Source: Flavobacterium phycosphaerae | Lineage (GTDB): Bacteria > Bacteroidota > Bacteroidia > Flavobacteriales > Flavobacteriaceae | DNA length: 64,000 bases | Direction of reading: 5' to 3' | NCBI RefSeq assembly: GCF_010119235.1 | Contig: NZ_JAAATZ010000001.1 | Location: 2,200,501 to 2,264,500 of the forward strand | In this document: in pieces, positions 54,206 to 63,057 of the stretch | How the letters are laid out: each line of letters starts with the position of its first letter | Numbering within the stretch: the first letter of the stretch is position 1 | Notes under the pieces: generated by a model | Seen by the model: only the letters and a program-made list of their open reading frames with translations | Database searches by the model: none | What the model was told of the DNA's origin: nothing | Translations under genes and position numbers: made by a program

Positions 54206-55978
54206 TTAGTTGTATATTTTTTGATACAAATCTTTATAGAGTTCCATTACGGCTTTTCGTTTCAGTTTCATAGTAGGCGTGAGGTGGCCGCCATCAACTG
54301 ACCAAACATCTGGGGTGAGTTCGATGCGTTTGATTTGTTCCCAATGCCCGAATTTTTTGTTGATTTCATTTACTTCCTGCTCAATACGTTCCTTAACTTT
54401 TGGGTTGGCACTGATTTCGGCATTCGTTTGACCAACATTCATTTTATGTAAAGCAGCCCATTCTTTTACAAAGGCAAAATTGGGTTGGATAAAAGCAGCC
54501 GGCATTTTTTCGCCATCACCTATGACCATGATTTGCTCAACAAAACGGGATTGCTTCATGGCATTTTCAAGTAGTTGAGGAGCAATGTACTTACCTCCCG
54601 AGGTTTTGAACATCTCTTTTTTACGGTCGGTAATTTTTAAGAATCCTTCGCTGTCAATTTCACCAATATCACCGGTATGAAAATAACCGTCAACGATAGC
54701 TTCATTGGTTAGTTTTTCATCTTTATAATAGCCCATCATCACATTAGGACCTTTGCACAGAATTTCGCCATCGGCAGCAATTTTTACTTCCACATTGTCA
54801 ATGATACGCCCGACGGTTCCAATCTTAAAACCATGATTTCGCATATCATTTACAGCAATCACCGGTGAGGTTTCGGATAAGCCGTAGCCTTCCATGATAT
54901 AAATTTCGGCCGCAGCAAAAATTCGCAGCAATCGAGGTTGCATGGCGGCACTTCCGTTAACAATCAAATCCAATCGTCCGCCTAAGCCTTCTTTCCATTT
55001 ACTGAAAATCAATTTACGAGCTATTTTTAACTGCAGTTCATACCACCAGCCGTTGACACCATAAGGTTCGTAACGCTCTCCAACCTGAACCGCCCAAAAG
55101 AATAGTTTCTTTTTTAGTCCGGTAAGCTCTGAGCCTTTGGCAATAATTTTTTCATATACTTTTTCCGTTAATCGCGGTACTCCGGTCATTACGGTTGGTC
55201 TTACTTCCTTAACGTTGTCGCCAATCTTTTCTATTGATTCCCCAAAATAAACAGAGCAACTATAGAATTGATAAATGTAAGTTACCATGCGCTCATATAT
55301 ATGACAAATCGGTAAGAAACTCAACGCGATACTTTTGCCTTCATCAAACGGAATGCGATTGGCACTGTCCAGCACATTCGAAACGATATTGTTGTGTGAC
55401 AACATTACACCCTTTGGTCTTCCGGTAGTACCCGATGTATAAATGATAGTGGCTAAATCGGAACCTTGAACTGCTTGTTTTCTTCCTTCTACTTCAGCTT
55501 GATTGCTTTCGTCTTTTCCCAATTCGAGCAAAGTGTTCCAATTGGTGCAGTTTTCTATGGCATTAAAGCAGTAAACTTCTTTAAGATAAGGAACTTTAGC
55601 CTTGATGCGGTTTACTTTTTGCAATACCTCTTCATCAGAAACGATGCAATATTTGACTTCACTGTGGTTGAGGATGTATTCGTAATCGTCTTCGGATATC
55701 GTTGGATAAATCGGTACGTTTTGCGCGCCAACTTGTAAAATTCCAATATCCATGATATGCCATTCGGTTCGGTTATTGGAAGAAATGACGGCAATCTTGT
55801 CATTCTTTTGAACGCCCAATCGCACTAAAGCTCTCGAAATAGTGTTGGCTTTGTTAATGTACTCCTGAGTAGAAGTTTTGACCCAAACGCCATCGTGTTT
55901 TGTGACCAAACAACCTTCGAGATTGTTTTTGGAAAGTTGGTGGTAAGGAAAGTCAAAAAGACGGGTAATTGGAGCCAT
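54206..55978 (-). CDS. long-chain fatty-acid--CoA ligase (AMP-binding)
   Basis: I start at the ATG at 55978 (MAPITRLFDFPYHQL); the longer frame adds 24 improbable residues. The 590-residue enzyme has the AMP-binding P-loop TIIYTSGTTGRPKGVMLSHN and the A5/A8 segments (EGYGLSETSPVIAVND, GYFHTGDIGEIDSEG). It is of the 'long-chain' type by length and by the DRKKEMFKTSGGKYIAP block. It activates fatty acids for beta-oxidation or lipid synthesis. It is not linked to the marR-fad operon. Confidence 0.95.
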   Translation of the reverse strand: MAPITRLFDFPYHQLSKNNLEGCLVTKHDGVWVKTSTQEYINKANTISRALVRLGVQKNDKIAVISSNNRTEWHIMDIGILQVGAQNVPIYPTISEDDYEYILNHSEVKYCIVSDEEVLQKVNRIKAKVPYLKEVYCFNAIENCTNWNTLLELGKDESNQAEVEGRKQAVQGSDLATIIYTSGTTGRPKGVMLSHNNIVSNVLDSANRIPFDEGKSIALSFLPICHIYERMVTYIYQFYSCSVYFGESIEKIGDNVKEVRPTVMTGVPRLTEKVYEKIIAKGSELTGLKKKLFFWAVQVGERYEPYGVNGWWYELQLKIARKLIFSKWKEGLGGRLDLIVNGSAAMQPRLLRIFAAAEIYIMEGYGLSETSPVIAVNDMRNHGFKIGTVGRIIDNVEVKIAADGEILCKGPNVMMGYYKDEKLTNEAIVDGYFHTGDIGEIDSEGFLKITDRKKEMFKTSGGKYIAPQLLENAMKQSRFVEQIMVIGDGEKMPAAFIQPNFAFVKEWAALHKMNVGQTNAEISANPKVKERIEQEVNEINKKFGHWEQIKRIELTPDVWSVDGGHLTPTMKLKRKAVMELYKDLYQKIYN

Positions 55979-56047
55979 GGCGTAAATTTTAATGCAAATT
56001 AAATAATATTCGTTGCATTCACAATTATTACCACAAAATATAAAAAA

Positions 56048-56072
56048 CATATTCCCGAAATATGTAGTTTTG
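56048..56072 (+). promoter_or_regulatory. -7 element with overlapping palindrome upstream of the LtaS-like gene
   Basis: TAGTTTTG (56065-56072) fits TAnnTTTG, 23 bp before the ATG at 56096. Just upstream is CATATT-CCCGA-AATATG (56048-56064), a 6-bp inverted repeat with a 5-base spacer. It is in a good position to act as an operator for either this gene or the divergent acyl-CoA ligase. Confidence 0.5.
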
Positions 56073-56095
56073 CAGCTGTAATTTTTAGAAGCAGT

Positions 56096-58021
56096 ATGAA
56101 AAAATTCCCTAGGTTTTCGGAGTATAAAATTTTGGCCATCAGGATTTTATTAGTCTATGTTTTCTATTTTATTGCCCGGATACTGTTTTTTGTTTACAAC
56201 CAAAATTTAATCAAAGTTGACGGCGTTTATGATTTCCTGAGATTGTGTTACCACGGATTGGTTTTTGATACCACAACCATACTCTACATCAACGGATTGT
56301 TCATCCTGCTTTCTGTGCTGCCGTTGGTTTCGAATACTAAAAAGAAATTCCAAAAGTTTTTGTTTTGGCTTTATTTTGCGACCAATTTATTGGCGTATGC
56401 GACCAATTTTATTGATTTTATCTACTACCGCTATTCCTTCAACCGAAGCACGCGAGCCTCGTTAGATACGTTACAAAATGAAAGCAATAAATCATTATTG
56501 TTCTTGAATTTCTTGCAAAATTACTGGCATGTGTTCTTGTTGTTTTTTGTATTGAGTTACATTTGGATTTTGTTGTATAAGAAAACAAAAATCCACCCGG
56601 TAAAAGAACAAACTAACTTTAAATACTTCGCTTTTTCGATTGCCAATTTCTTATTGATAGTAACGCTTTGCATTGGCGGTATTCGCGGTGATTTCAAAAA
56701 AAGTACACGACCGATTAATATTTTGGATGCCAGCCGTTATGTGACTAATTCGTCTCAGGCAGACTTAGTATTGAATACACCTTTTGCCATTATCCGAACT
56801 TGGAATACCAATTCGTTTAAAAAAGAAAATTACATGCCTAAAGCGGAAGTGGATAAGTTGTTGATTCCGATAAAGCAATACAAAAACAATCCGCAGACTA
56901 AGCCGAATGTAGTGATTTTTATTCTGGAAAGTTTTGGACGCGAGTATAGTGGTGTGTTTAACAAAGGAACCAAAATTCCGGACTATGAAGGCTACACACC
57001 GTTTGTGGATTCGTTGGCGCAACACAGTTTAATTTTTACCAATGGCTATGCTAACGGATGGAAATCGATACACGGGGTTTCCTCAATTATTGCCGGAATT
57101 CCATCGTTTAAAGATGCCTTTACCTCTTCGCCTTATCCCAAACAAAAAATAGAATCACTGGTTTCAACTTTAAAAAGTGAAGGCTATGATACTTCCTTTT
57201 TTCACGGGGCTCCTAATGGTTCGATGGGTTTCTTAGGGTTTGGAAACATTTTGGGTTACGACCATTATTACGGTAAAACCGAATATAATAACGATGCTGA
57301 TTTTGACGGCGTTTGGGGCATTTGGGACGAACCGTTCTTTCAGTATTTCAATAAAACATTGACGGAAAAGAAACAGCCGTTTATGGCTACTTTGTTTTCG
57401 GTTTCTTCGCATGAACCTTATAAAGTACCGGCCAAATATGCAGGGAAGTTCCCGAAAGGAAAAGTAAATATCAACGAGTGTATCGGCTATACCGATTATG
57501 CTTTAAAACGTTTTTTTAACGAAGCCAAAAAGCAATCGTGGTATAAAAACACTATTTTTGTATTGGTTGCCGATCACGGAAATACCGTGGCTTATGATGA
57601 ATACTTGAAAGAGTTTAATCGCAATACGGTGCCGATTTTGTTCTTTTCACCGGATGAAAAATACAAAGGAGTGAATACCGATTGGGCACAGCAAATTGAT
57701 ATTTATCCGACACTGTTGGATATGATAGGCTATCCAAAACCATTCAGAAGTTGGGGCAGGAGTTTGATTAGCGACAAACAAGTACCTCCTTATGTGGTAA
57801 AGTATTCGCAGAATGTGTATCAGTTTATGGAAGGCAATTACATTTGCTGTTTTGACGGTAAAAATGTAGTTGGTTTTTATGCTAAAGAAGATAAAGGCAT
57901 GGAGCATAATTTGATCCAGCATAAAACGCCGGAGATGGATGCGATTGCTCAGCGATGCAAGGCTTTTGTTCAGGATTACATGGAACGAATAATAGATAAA
58001 CGTCTAACGACGGTAAAATAA
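56096..58021 (+). CDS. LTA synthase-family phosphoglycerol transferase/sulfatase-like membrane protein
   Basis: The 641-residue protein has five N-terminal membrane spans (residues about 10-205) and an extracytoplasmic sulfatase-fold domain. Motifs are NVVIFILESFGREYSG, NGWKSIHGVSSIIAGIPS with the probable nucleophile Ser/Thr, SVSSHEPYKV, and VLVADHGN. The LtaS/MdoB class transfers phosphoglycerol or phosphoethanolamine to envelope polymers; Bacteroidota lack teichoic acids, so the acceptor is likely LPS or a lipid. The next gene, 5 bp away, is a phosphatase-like protein. Confidence 0.93.
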   Translation: MKKFPRFSEYKILAIRILLVYVFYFIARILFFVYNQNLIKVDGVYDFLRLCYHGLVFDTTTILYINGLFILLSVLPLVSNTKKKFQKFLFWLYFATNLLAYATNFIDFIYYRYSFNRSTRASLDTLQNESNKSLLFLNFLQNYWHVFLLFFVLSYIWILLYKKTKIHPVKEQTNFKYFAFSIANFLLIVTLCIGGIRGDFKKSTRPINILDASRYVTNSSQADLVLNTPFAIIRTWNTNSFKKENYMPKAEVDKLLIPIKQYKNNPQTKPNVVIFILESFGREYSGVFNKGTKIPDYEGYTPFVDSLAQHSLIFTNGYANGWKSIHGVSSIIAGIPSFKDAFTSSPYPKQKIESLVSTLKSEGYDTSFFHGAPNGSMGFLGFGNILGYDHYYGKTEYNNDADFDGVWGIWDEPFFQYFNKTLTEKKQPFMATLFSVSSHEPYKVPAKYAGKFPKGKVNINECIGYTDYALKRFFNEAKKQSWYKNTIFVLVADHGNTVAYDEYLKEFNRNTVPILFFSPDEKYKGVNTDWAQQIDIYPTLLDMIGYPKPFRSWGRSLISDKQVPPYVVKYSQNVYQFMEGNYICCFDGKNVVGFYAKEDKGMEHNLIQHKTPEMDAIAQRCKAFVQDYMERIIDKRLTTVK

Positions 58022-58026
58022 AAAAT

Positions 58027-58620
58027 ATGAAAAAGAAAATTGGAATAGTGGTTTTAGTATTGGTGTTGATAGGTACCGGGAAATATTTGTATGACCGTCA
58101 CATCAACCATAATTTTATGACCATTACTGAAGGTAAAGTATACAAGTCAGGGGTGATTCCACCGGATGAGATTGCCGATTATGTGAAAAAATACCATATC
58201 AAATCGATAGTGGATTTGCGTTTTCCGGGTACGGGAGATGATGTGAATAACCCTGAAATTCCCGCGGAGTTGACCGCAGAGAAAGAAGCGGTAGCTAAAA
58301 TTCCGGGCGTGAATTATTTTAACAATGGTTCAGACCAAGTGCCGGAGCAAAAGAACTTGGATTCATTTTTTAAAATCATGGACAATCAGGACAATTATCC
58401 GGTATTGATTCACTGTTATCATGGAATTGGGCGTGCCCAAATCTACTCAGCCATTTACCGCATAGAATATGAAGGTTGGTCAAACGAAGACGCTCGTAAT
58501 CATGCCGCTTTCCCGGTAATGTTTAGTTCGTTTGATGACGGGAAACCCAAAGGGGAATATTTAAAAAAGTATAAGACCCGCAAACAATTGGCCGAAGAAA
58601 AAGCCAAAGCCGCAAAATAA
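58027..58620 (+). CDS. membrane-anchored tyrosine/dual-specificity phosphatase-like protein
   Basis: The 197-residue protein has one N-terminal membrane span (KIGIVVLVLVLIGTGKYLYD) and a phosphatase domain with the HCxxGxGR active-site loop (LIHCYHGIGRAQIYSAIYR) and an upstream KSIVDLRFPG segment. The active site should face the periplasm. It is cotranscribed with the LtaS-like gene, so its substrate may be a phosphorylated envelope precursor or lipid rather than a protein. A strong terminator follows. Confidence 0.88.
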   Translation: MKKKIGIVVLVLVLIGTGKYLYDRHINHNFMTITEGKVYKSGVIPPDEIADYVKKYHIKSIVDLRFPGTGDDVNNPEIPAELTAEKEAVAKIPGVNYFNNGSDQVPEQKNLDSFFKIMDNQDNYPVLIHCYHGIGRAQIYSAIYRIEYEGWSNEDARNHAAFPVMFSSFDDGKPKGEYLKKYKTRKQLAEEKAKAAK

Positions 58621-58626
58621 TAAAAC

Positions 58627-58659
58627 AAAAAAAGAGGAGCAACTGCTCCTCTTTTTTTA
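58627..58659. terminator. bidirectional intrinsic terminator
   Basis: AAAGAGGAGC and GCTCCTCTTT enclose AACT, with flanking A and T runs. It separates the phosphatase gene (+) from the convergent SRPBCC-like gene (-). Confidence 0.93.
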
Positions 58660-58674
58660 TGGTTGTTATCAAAC

Positions 58675-59067
58675 TTACAGTTTGTTCATGTTCTGTGCCA
58701 AGGTCTCAATAAACTTTGAGATTGGCCCTTTAATCATCATGGCCATCATCGGGTTGAATTCGCCTTCAAAGACCAATTGAACAGCAGTAGCCGTATCAGA
58801 AACGGCATCTAAATTAGCGGTTAACGTAAACGGCAATTTATCGCTGGCTGCGGCAAGATTTACTTTAGAGTGCGGTACCCCTTCTTTTAATCGTAATTTG
58901 ATTTCGGGCATGCCTTTCAAACCGAAGTTGAAAATATCATCACCCAACACTTCAAATTTGGCAATATTCTCAGGCATTAATTTTTCAAAATTTTTGACAT
59001 CTGACAGCGCGTTATAAAGATATTCGGCTGATTTATCTACAGTAACTTTAGGGCTTTCCAGGTTCAT
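58675..59067 (-). CDS. SRPBCC-superfamily (START/polyketide-cyclase-like) protein
   Basis: The 130-residue protein starts VTVDKSAEYLYNALSDVKNF and has a C-terminal helix ending FIETLAQNMNKL, the layout of SRPBCC ligand-binding folds. No catalytic motif is visible. It probably binds a lipid-like or hydrophobic ligand, or acts as a coenzyme-Q/orotate-neighbour housekeeping protein; flavobacteria often keep it beside pyrE. It is 49 bp downstream of pyrE, separated by AATTACG-type repeats (59076-59113). Confidence 0.85.
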   Translation of the reverse strand: MNLESPKVTVDKSAEYLYNALSDVKNFEKLMPENIAKFEVLGDDIFNFGLKGMPEIKLRLKEGVPHSKVNLAAASDKLPFTLTANLDAVSDTATAVQLVFEGEFNPMMAMMIKGPISKFIETLAQNMNKL

Positions 59068-59116
59068 ATTTTATGTAGTTATTTCGTAATTCGTAATTTA
59101 CAATTCGTAATTCTTT

Positions 59117-59758
59117 TTAAACATTCCAAGTTGAGGGACTCTCACGCCATTCTTGCAAGGTTTTCAGTTCTTTTTCGGTGATATAATTTTTGGCAACAGC
59201 CAAAGCTAATAAATGATTGTAATCGGCCAGTGTATTTAACTCTATATTGGCATTTTTGAAATTTTCTACGGCCACATCAAAACCATACGTAAAGATAGCT
59301 ACCATGCCTTTGACATGCGCTCCGGCTTCTTTTAAGGCTTCTACCGCCAGTAAACTACTAGTGCCGGTACTGATTAAATCTTCCACCACCACCACGTTTT
59401 GTCCTTTTTGCAAAAAGCCTTCCACTTGGTTTTGTCTGCCGTGTTTTTTCGGTTCCGGACGCACATAAACGAAGGGAAGTCCCATGTATTCCGCTACTAA
59501 CATACCAATACCGATAGCTCCTGTAGCTACTCCGGCAATGACATCGGGCTTGCCGAATTCTTTTTCGATATGTTTGGAAAATTCTTCGCGAATAAAATTT
59601 CTTATCGGCGGGAAGGACAGTACCAGTCGGTTGTCACAGTAAATCGGAGAGTGCCAACCCGAAGCCCATGTAAAAGGATTTTTCGGATTCAATTTAATTG
59701 CATTTATTTGTAAAAGCAATTCGGCTGTTTTTTCGGCTGTGTCTTTATTAAAAATCAT
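59117..59758 (-). CDS. pyrE: orotate phosphoribosyltransferase
   Basis: I take the ATG at 59758 (MIFNKDTAEKTAELLLQ), as a longer frame would overlap the divergent NUDIX gene. The 213-residue enzyme has the PRPP motif VVVVEDLISTGTSSL and the substrate region KNPFTWASGWHSPIYCDNR. It converts orotate and PRPP to OMP in pyrimidine synthesis. A -7 element TACATTTG ends four bases before the ATG, so the mRNA may be leaderless. The gene is divergent from the NUDIX gene with only 7 bp between starts. Confidence 0.95.
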   Translation of the reverse strand: MIFNKDTAEKTAELLLQINAIKLNPKNPFTWASGWHSPIYCDNRLVLSFPPIRNFIREEFSKHIEKEFGKPDVIAGVATGAIGIGMLVAEYMGLPFVYVRPEPKKHGRQNQVEGFLQKGQNVVVVEDLISTGTSSLLAVEALKEAGAHVKGMVAIFTYGFDVAVENFKNANIELNTLADYNHLLALAVAKNYITEKELKTLQEWRESPSTWNV

Positions 59759-59762
59759 AGTA

Positions 59763-59770
59763 CAAATGTA
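59763..59770 (-). promoter_or_regulatory. -7 element TACATTTG of pyrE, overlapping the NUDIX start
   Basis: On the minus strand TACATTTG matches TAnnTTTG and lies 4 bases before the pyrE ATG. The NUDIX ATG (59766, + strand) falls inside it. This implies a leaderless or very short pyrE leader, and possible competition between the two genes. Confidence 0.6.
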
Positions 59771-60368
59771 TAAAGTTTTTGTCAACGATAAACCACTTTT
59801 TTTAACCAACGAAATCGCCAAAGAGACCGATTTTCAGTTGTTTTTGTTGGAAAGTATTGATATTGAGCAACTCATCATCAAAATGTTTCAGAACAAAATT
59901 CAGAAAGCCTATTTGTACTATCCGGATGAAAAAGCGATTCTGAAAAAAATGAAGGAGAAAATTCCGGTGTGTAAAGCCGGCGGCGGATTGGTGTATAATA
60001 CAAACGGCGACGTTTTATTTATTTTCAGAAACGGCAAATGGGATTTACCCAAAGGCGGCATCGAAAAAAATGAAGAAATAGAAGATACCGCCATGCGCGA
60101 AATAGAGGAGGAGACGGGAGTCAACCAACTTACGATTACCAAAAAACTACAAAAGACTTATCATATCTTCAGACGCAATGGTAAATACAAACTAAAAGTC
60201 ACCCATTGGTTTGAAATGCAATCCACTTTTGACGGAACCCCTTTCCCGCAAGCCAATGAAGGTATTGAAAGAGCGGTGTGGCTCAACCCGGAGCAGGTGA
60301 AAGAGGCGTTGAAGAACTCATACGAAAATATCAAGTTGCTTTTTGAAGAGGAAAAATTATTGAAATAG
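59766..60368 (+). CDS. NUDIX hydrolase
   Basis: I start at the ATG at 59766 (MYKVFVNDKPLFLTN). The 200-residue protein has the NUDIX box, beginning GGIEKNEEIEDTAMREIEEE and closing TGV, with the catalytic REIEEETG helix. The N-terminal 70 residues are a separate small domain. Its substrate could be a nucleotide sugar, dinucleotide or 8-oxo-dNTP. The C-terminal ENIKLLFEEEKLLK is repeated 2.6 kb downstream at 62984-63040, so the gene's end is a rearrangement site. No terminator follows here. Confidence 0.93.
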   Translation: MYKVFVNDKPLFLTNEIAKETDFQLFLLESIDIEQLIIKMFQNKIQKAYLYYPDEKAILKKMKEKIPVCKAGGGLVYNTNGDVLFIFRNGKWDLPKGGIEKNEEIEDTAMREIEEETGVNQLTITKKLQKTYHIFRRNGKYKLKVTHWFEMQSTFDGTPFPQANEGIERAVWLNPEQVKEALKNSYENIKLLFEEEKLLK

Positions 60369-60398
60369 GAATTTTATTAAATAACATAAACTATAAAA

Positions 60399-62975
60399 AT
60401 GAGAACAAAGATATTATCCATACTTATAGTTTTTACTATCTATTGTAATGCACAGATAGTAACTATACCCGATGCCAATTTTAAAGCAAAATTGCTAAGT
60501 GCCACAACAACCAATGCTGTTGCTTCCGGCCAAATTCCGTATAACTCTGGAGGCTTCCCTTCAGTAACGGTAACCAGCAAGATAGATACTAATAACGACG
60601 GTGAAATACAGGTAAGCGAAGCAGCTCTTATAAGATATCTTAATGTAGATAGTTCCAATATTACAAGTCTTGAAGGTATTAGCAGTTTTACCAATTTGCA
60701 GTCTTTGTCCTTGAAAGACAATCAAGTGTCAAGCTTAGACGTGAGCGCCTTAACTAGTTTAAAGTGGCTCTTTTGTAATCATAACCTACTGACTTCCATT
60801 AATGTATCAGGCCTTACCAACCTCTACAATTTTGAATGTGAATACAACCAACTTCCGAACTTGAATGTACAAGGACTGACTAGCTTACAGATTTTGAAAT
60901 GCAAAAACAATCAACTTTCGTCGTTGAATATCCAAGGAACAATAATAAATTATTTAGACTGCAGCTATAATCAGCTCGGCGCAATTAACCTTCAGGGATT
61001 AACCACACTTCGTACTTTTTACTGTGGCAGCAATCAGCTTACATCCTTAAATCTACAGGGATTGACTCTTCTTTATGAATTATTTTGTGATAATAACCTG
61101 CTCACCTCATTAGATTTACAAAACCTGAATTTAAACACATTGGCATTTACCCATAATTCAATTTCTCAAATAAACGTATTGGGAATGACTAACTTACATG
61201 CTCTTTTTTGTAGTTATAATCAATTGAGTGAATTAGACCTGCACGGATTAGCTGCTCTTGGAACCGTAGATTGTTCCCACAATCAGCTTACAACAGTAAA
61301 TTTCCAGGGATTAACAGAGCTTGATCTGTTATATTGCAATGACAATCTGCTCACAGAAGTCGATTTGCAATCTGCGGGTGGAGGTGGATCAAATTTTTAT
61401 TTTGACAACAACCATTTGATTTCAATGTTTGTTAAAAATGGGTGGGTTACCGATAATGAAAGTTTTGCTAACAACCCAAATCTGCAATACATCTGTTGTG
61501 ACTATAATGATTTTTCTATTTACAATAACGAATATAATATGATTATGAATAAGTTATTTCAATATGGAATAACCAATTGTCAGGTAAACTCCTATTGCTC
61601 CTTTACACCCGAGGGAACTTTTTACAGGATAACAGGCAACAATAAATACGACGAAGATGGAGATGGCTGCGATGCTTCAGATCCTATCATGCCAAACCTT
61701 AAATTTAATATTAGCAGTGGTTCTGTTTCAGGAAGTTTTATCAATGACAGTTCGGGGAGTACCAATTTCCCGGTACAGGCGGGGACCTATACATTTAGCC
61801 CTGCCTTGGAAAATCCATCTTATTACACAATTACCCCGCCATCTGCTACAGTAAGTTTCCCGACAACATCAAGCCCTTTTAATCAGGATTTTTGTTTTTT
61901 ACCAAATGGCACACACCCTGATTTGGAAGTAATTATTTTACCAATGGATCCTATTATTTATATCAGTGGTACGGTTCGATATAAAATTATTTATAAAAAT
62001 AAGGGAAATACAACCCAATCCGGTTCTGTAAATTTACTTTTCAATGATCCTGCTTTAGATTTGATATTTTCCGTTCCGTCAATCAACTCCCAAAACACCA
62101 ATAATCTGACTTGGAATTTCAGTGATTTGCATCCTTTTGAAACCCGTTCAATTGATTTAGAATTCAATACTTTTAATCCTCCCTTATATGCTGGAGGATA
62201 TTTAGATTACACCGCTACTATTTCGAGTCCCGCTATTGACGAAGCACCCGATAATAATACGATGTCAATTCGACAAACCGGCGATGTATTCTGTATTTAT
62301 ACTTATGTAAGTCCAATTCAGGGAAATACCTTACCATCCGATATGGTAGGGAGGTATACTCATTATATGGTTAGCGCGGAGAATACAGGTACTGATACCG
62401 CTCAAAATATTTTTATAAAAGATTTAATAGATACTTCAAAATTTGATATTTCAACCTTGCAGATTACAGATAGTTCATATCCCTGTGTAACCAAAATTAC
62501 AGCGTCGAATAAAGTAGAATTTATGTTTGAAAACATTAATTTACCTGCTGCGAATAATACAAACCGCAATACAGTTGCATCAGTTGATAATCGCGTTTAT
62601 GTAGCCTTCAAAATCAAAACTAAACCAACATTAGTAGCTGGCGATGTAATTAATAACTCAGCCAGTATTTATTTTAATTATGATTCTCCAACCAATACCA
62701 ATAATGCTCAAACACTCATTACCGATACTCTGGGATTGAATGAAAATATCCTGACGAAAGTTTTAGTTTATCCAAATCCGGTAAAAAACATATTGAATAT
62801 TGATACCGAAGACAACATAAATTCAACAGAAATATTTGATGTTAATGGGAGATTATTAGAAACAATACTATCAAATGAGAAAAAAATAAATGTAAGCAGT
62901 TTATCAAAGGGCGTCTATTTAATAAAAGCCCATACCGATAAAAAAGTAATTACAGCCAAAATAATAAAGGAATAA
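60399..62975 (+). CDS. leucine-rich-repeat T9SS-secreted protein
   Basis: The 858-residue protein has a signal peptide (ILSILIVFTIYCNAQIV) and about fourteen leucine-rich repeats of roughly 21 residues between residues 80 and 350, with recurring LxCxxNQLxxL and NLQGLTxL units. A linker with DEDGDGCDASDP follows, then DUF11-like/beta-sandwich domains (VIILPMDPIIYISGTVR). It ends in a T9SS type A domain (VYPNPVKNILNID to ITAKIIKE). Related flavobacterial proteins share the LRR plus sandwich layout. It probably binds surfaces or prey proteins. It appears to be inserted between the NUDIX gene and its old 3' end. Confidence 0.93.
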   Translation: MRTKILSILIVFTIYCNAQIVTIPDANFKAKLLSATTTNAVASGQIPYNSGGFPSVTVTSKIDTNNDGEIQVSEAALIRYLNVDSSNITSLEGISSFTNLQSLSLKDNQVSSLDVSALTSLKWLFCNHNLLTSINVSGLTNLYNFECEYNQLPNLNVQGLTSLQILKCKNNQLSSLNIQGTIINYLDCSYNQLGAINLQGLTTLRTFYCGSNQLTSLNLQGLTLLYELFCDNNLLTSLDLQNLNLNTLAFTHNSISQINVLGMTNLHALFCSYNQLSELDLHGLAALGTVDCSHNQLTTVNFQGLTELDLLYCNDNLLTEVDLQSAGGGGSNFYFDNNHLISMFVKNGWVTDNESFANNPNLQYICCDYNDFSIYNNEYNMIMNKLFQYGITNCQVNSYCSFTPEGTFYRITGNNKYDEDGDGCDASDPIMPNLKFNISSGSVSGSFINDSSGSTNFPVQAGTYTFSPALENPSYYTITPPSATVSFPTTSSPFNQDFCFLPNGTHPDLEVIILPMDPIIYISGTVRYKIIYKNKGNTTQSGSVNLLFNDPALDLIFSVPSINSQNTNNLTWNFSDLHPFETRSIDLEFNTFNPPLYAGGYLDYTATISSPAIDEAPDNNTMSIRQTGDVFCIYTYVSPIQGNTLPSDMVGRYTHYMVSAENTGTDTAQNIFIKDLIDTSKFDISTLQITDSSYPCVTKITASNKVEFMFENINLPAANNTNRNTVASVDNRVYVAFKIKTKPTLVAGDVINNSASIYFNYDSPTNTNNAQTLITDTLGLNENILTKVLVYPNPVKNILNIDTEDNINSTEIFDVNGRLLETILSNEKKINVSSLSKGVYLIKAHTDKKVITAKIIKE

Positions 62976-62983
62976 AAAACTAA

Positions 62984-63040
62984 AAAGACCGGTTCGAAAA
63001 TATCAAGTTATTGTTTGAAGAAGAAAAGCTCCTAAAATAG
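62984..63040 (+). pseudogene. orphan 3'-end copy of the NUDIX gene
   Basis: Nineteen codons ending in TAG encode KDRF followed by ENIKLLFEEEKLLK, the same last 14 residues as the NUDIX hydrolase. Several codons differ from the intact gene yet all are synonymous in the 14-residue part. A TAA lies just upstream in frame, so it is not translated as such. It is the remnant of an older or foreign NUDIX end. Confidence 0.85.
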
Positions 63041-63057
63041 GAGCTTTTTATTTTTTT
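63027..63057. terminator. intrinsic terminator overlapping the orphan NUDIX end
   Basis: AGCTCCTA-AAA-TAGGAGCT is a perfect 8-bp hairpin followed by TTTTTATTTTTTT. The hairpin includes the last codons and stop of the orphan NUDIX end, so the original gene carried its terminator in its coding end. It now ends the LRR transcript. Confidence 0.9.
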
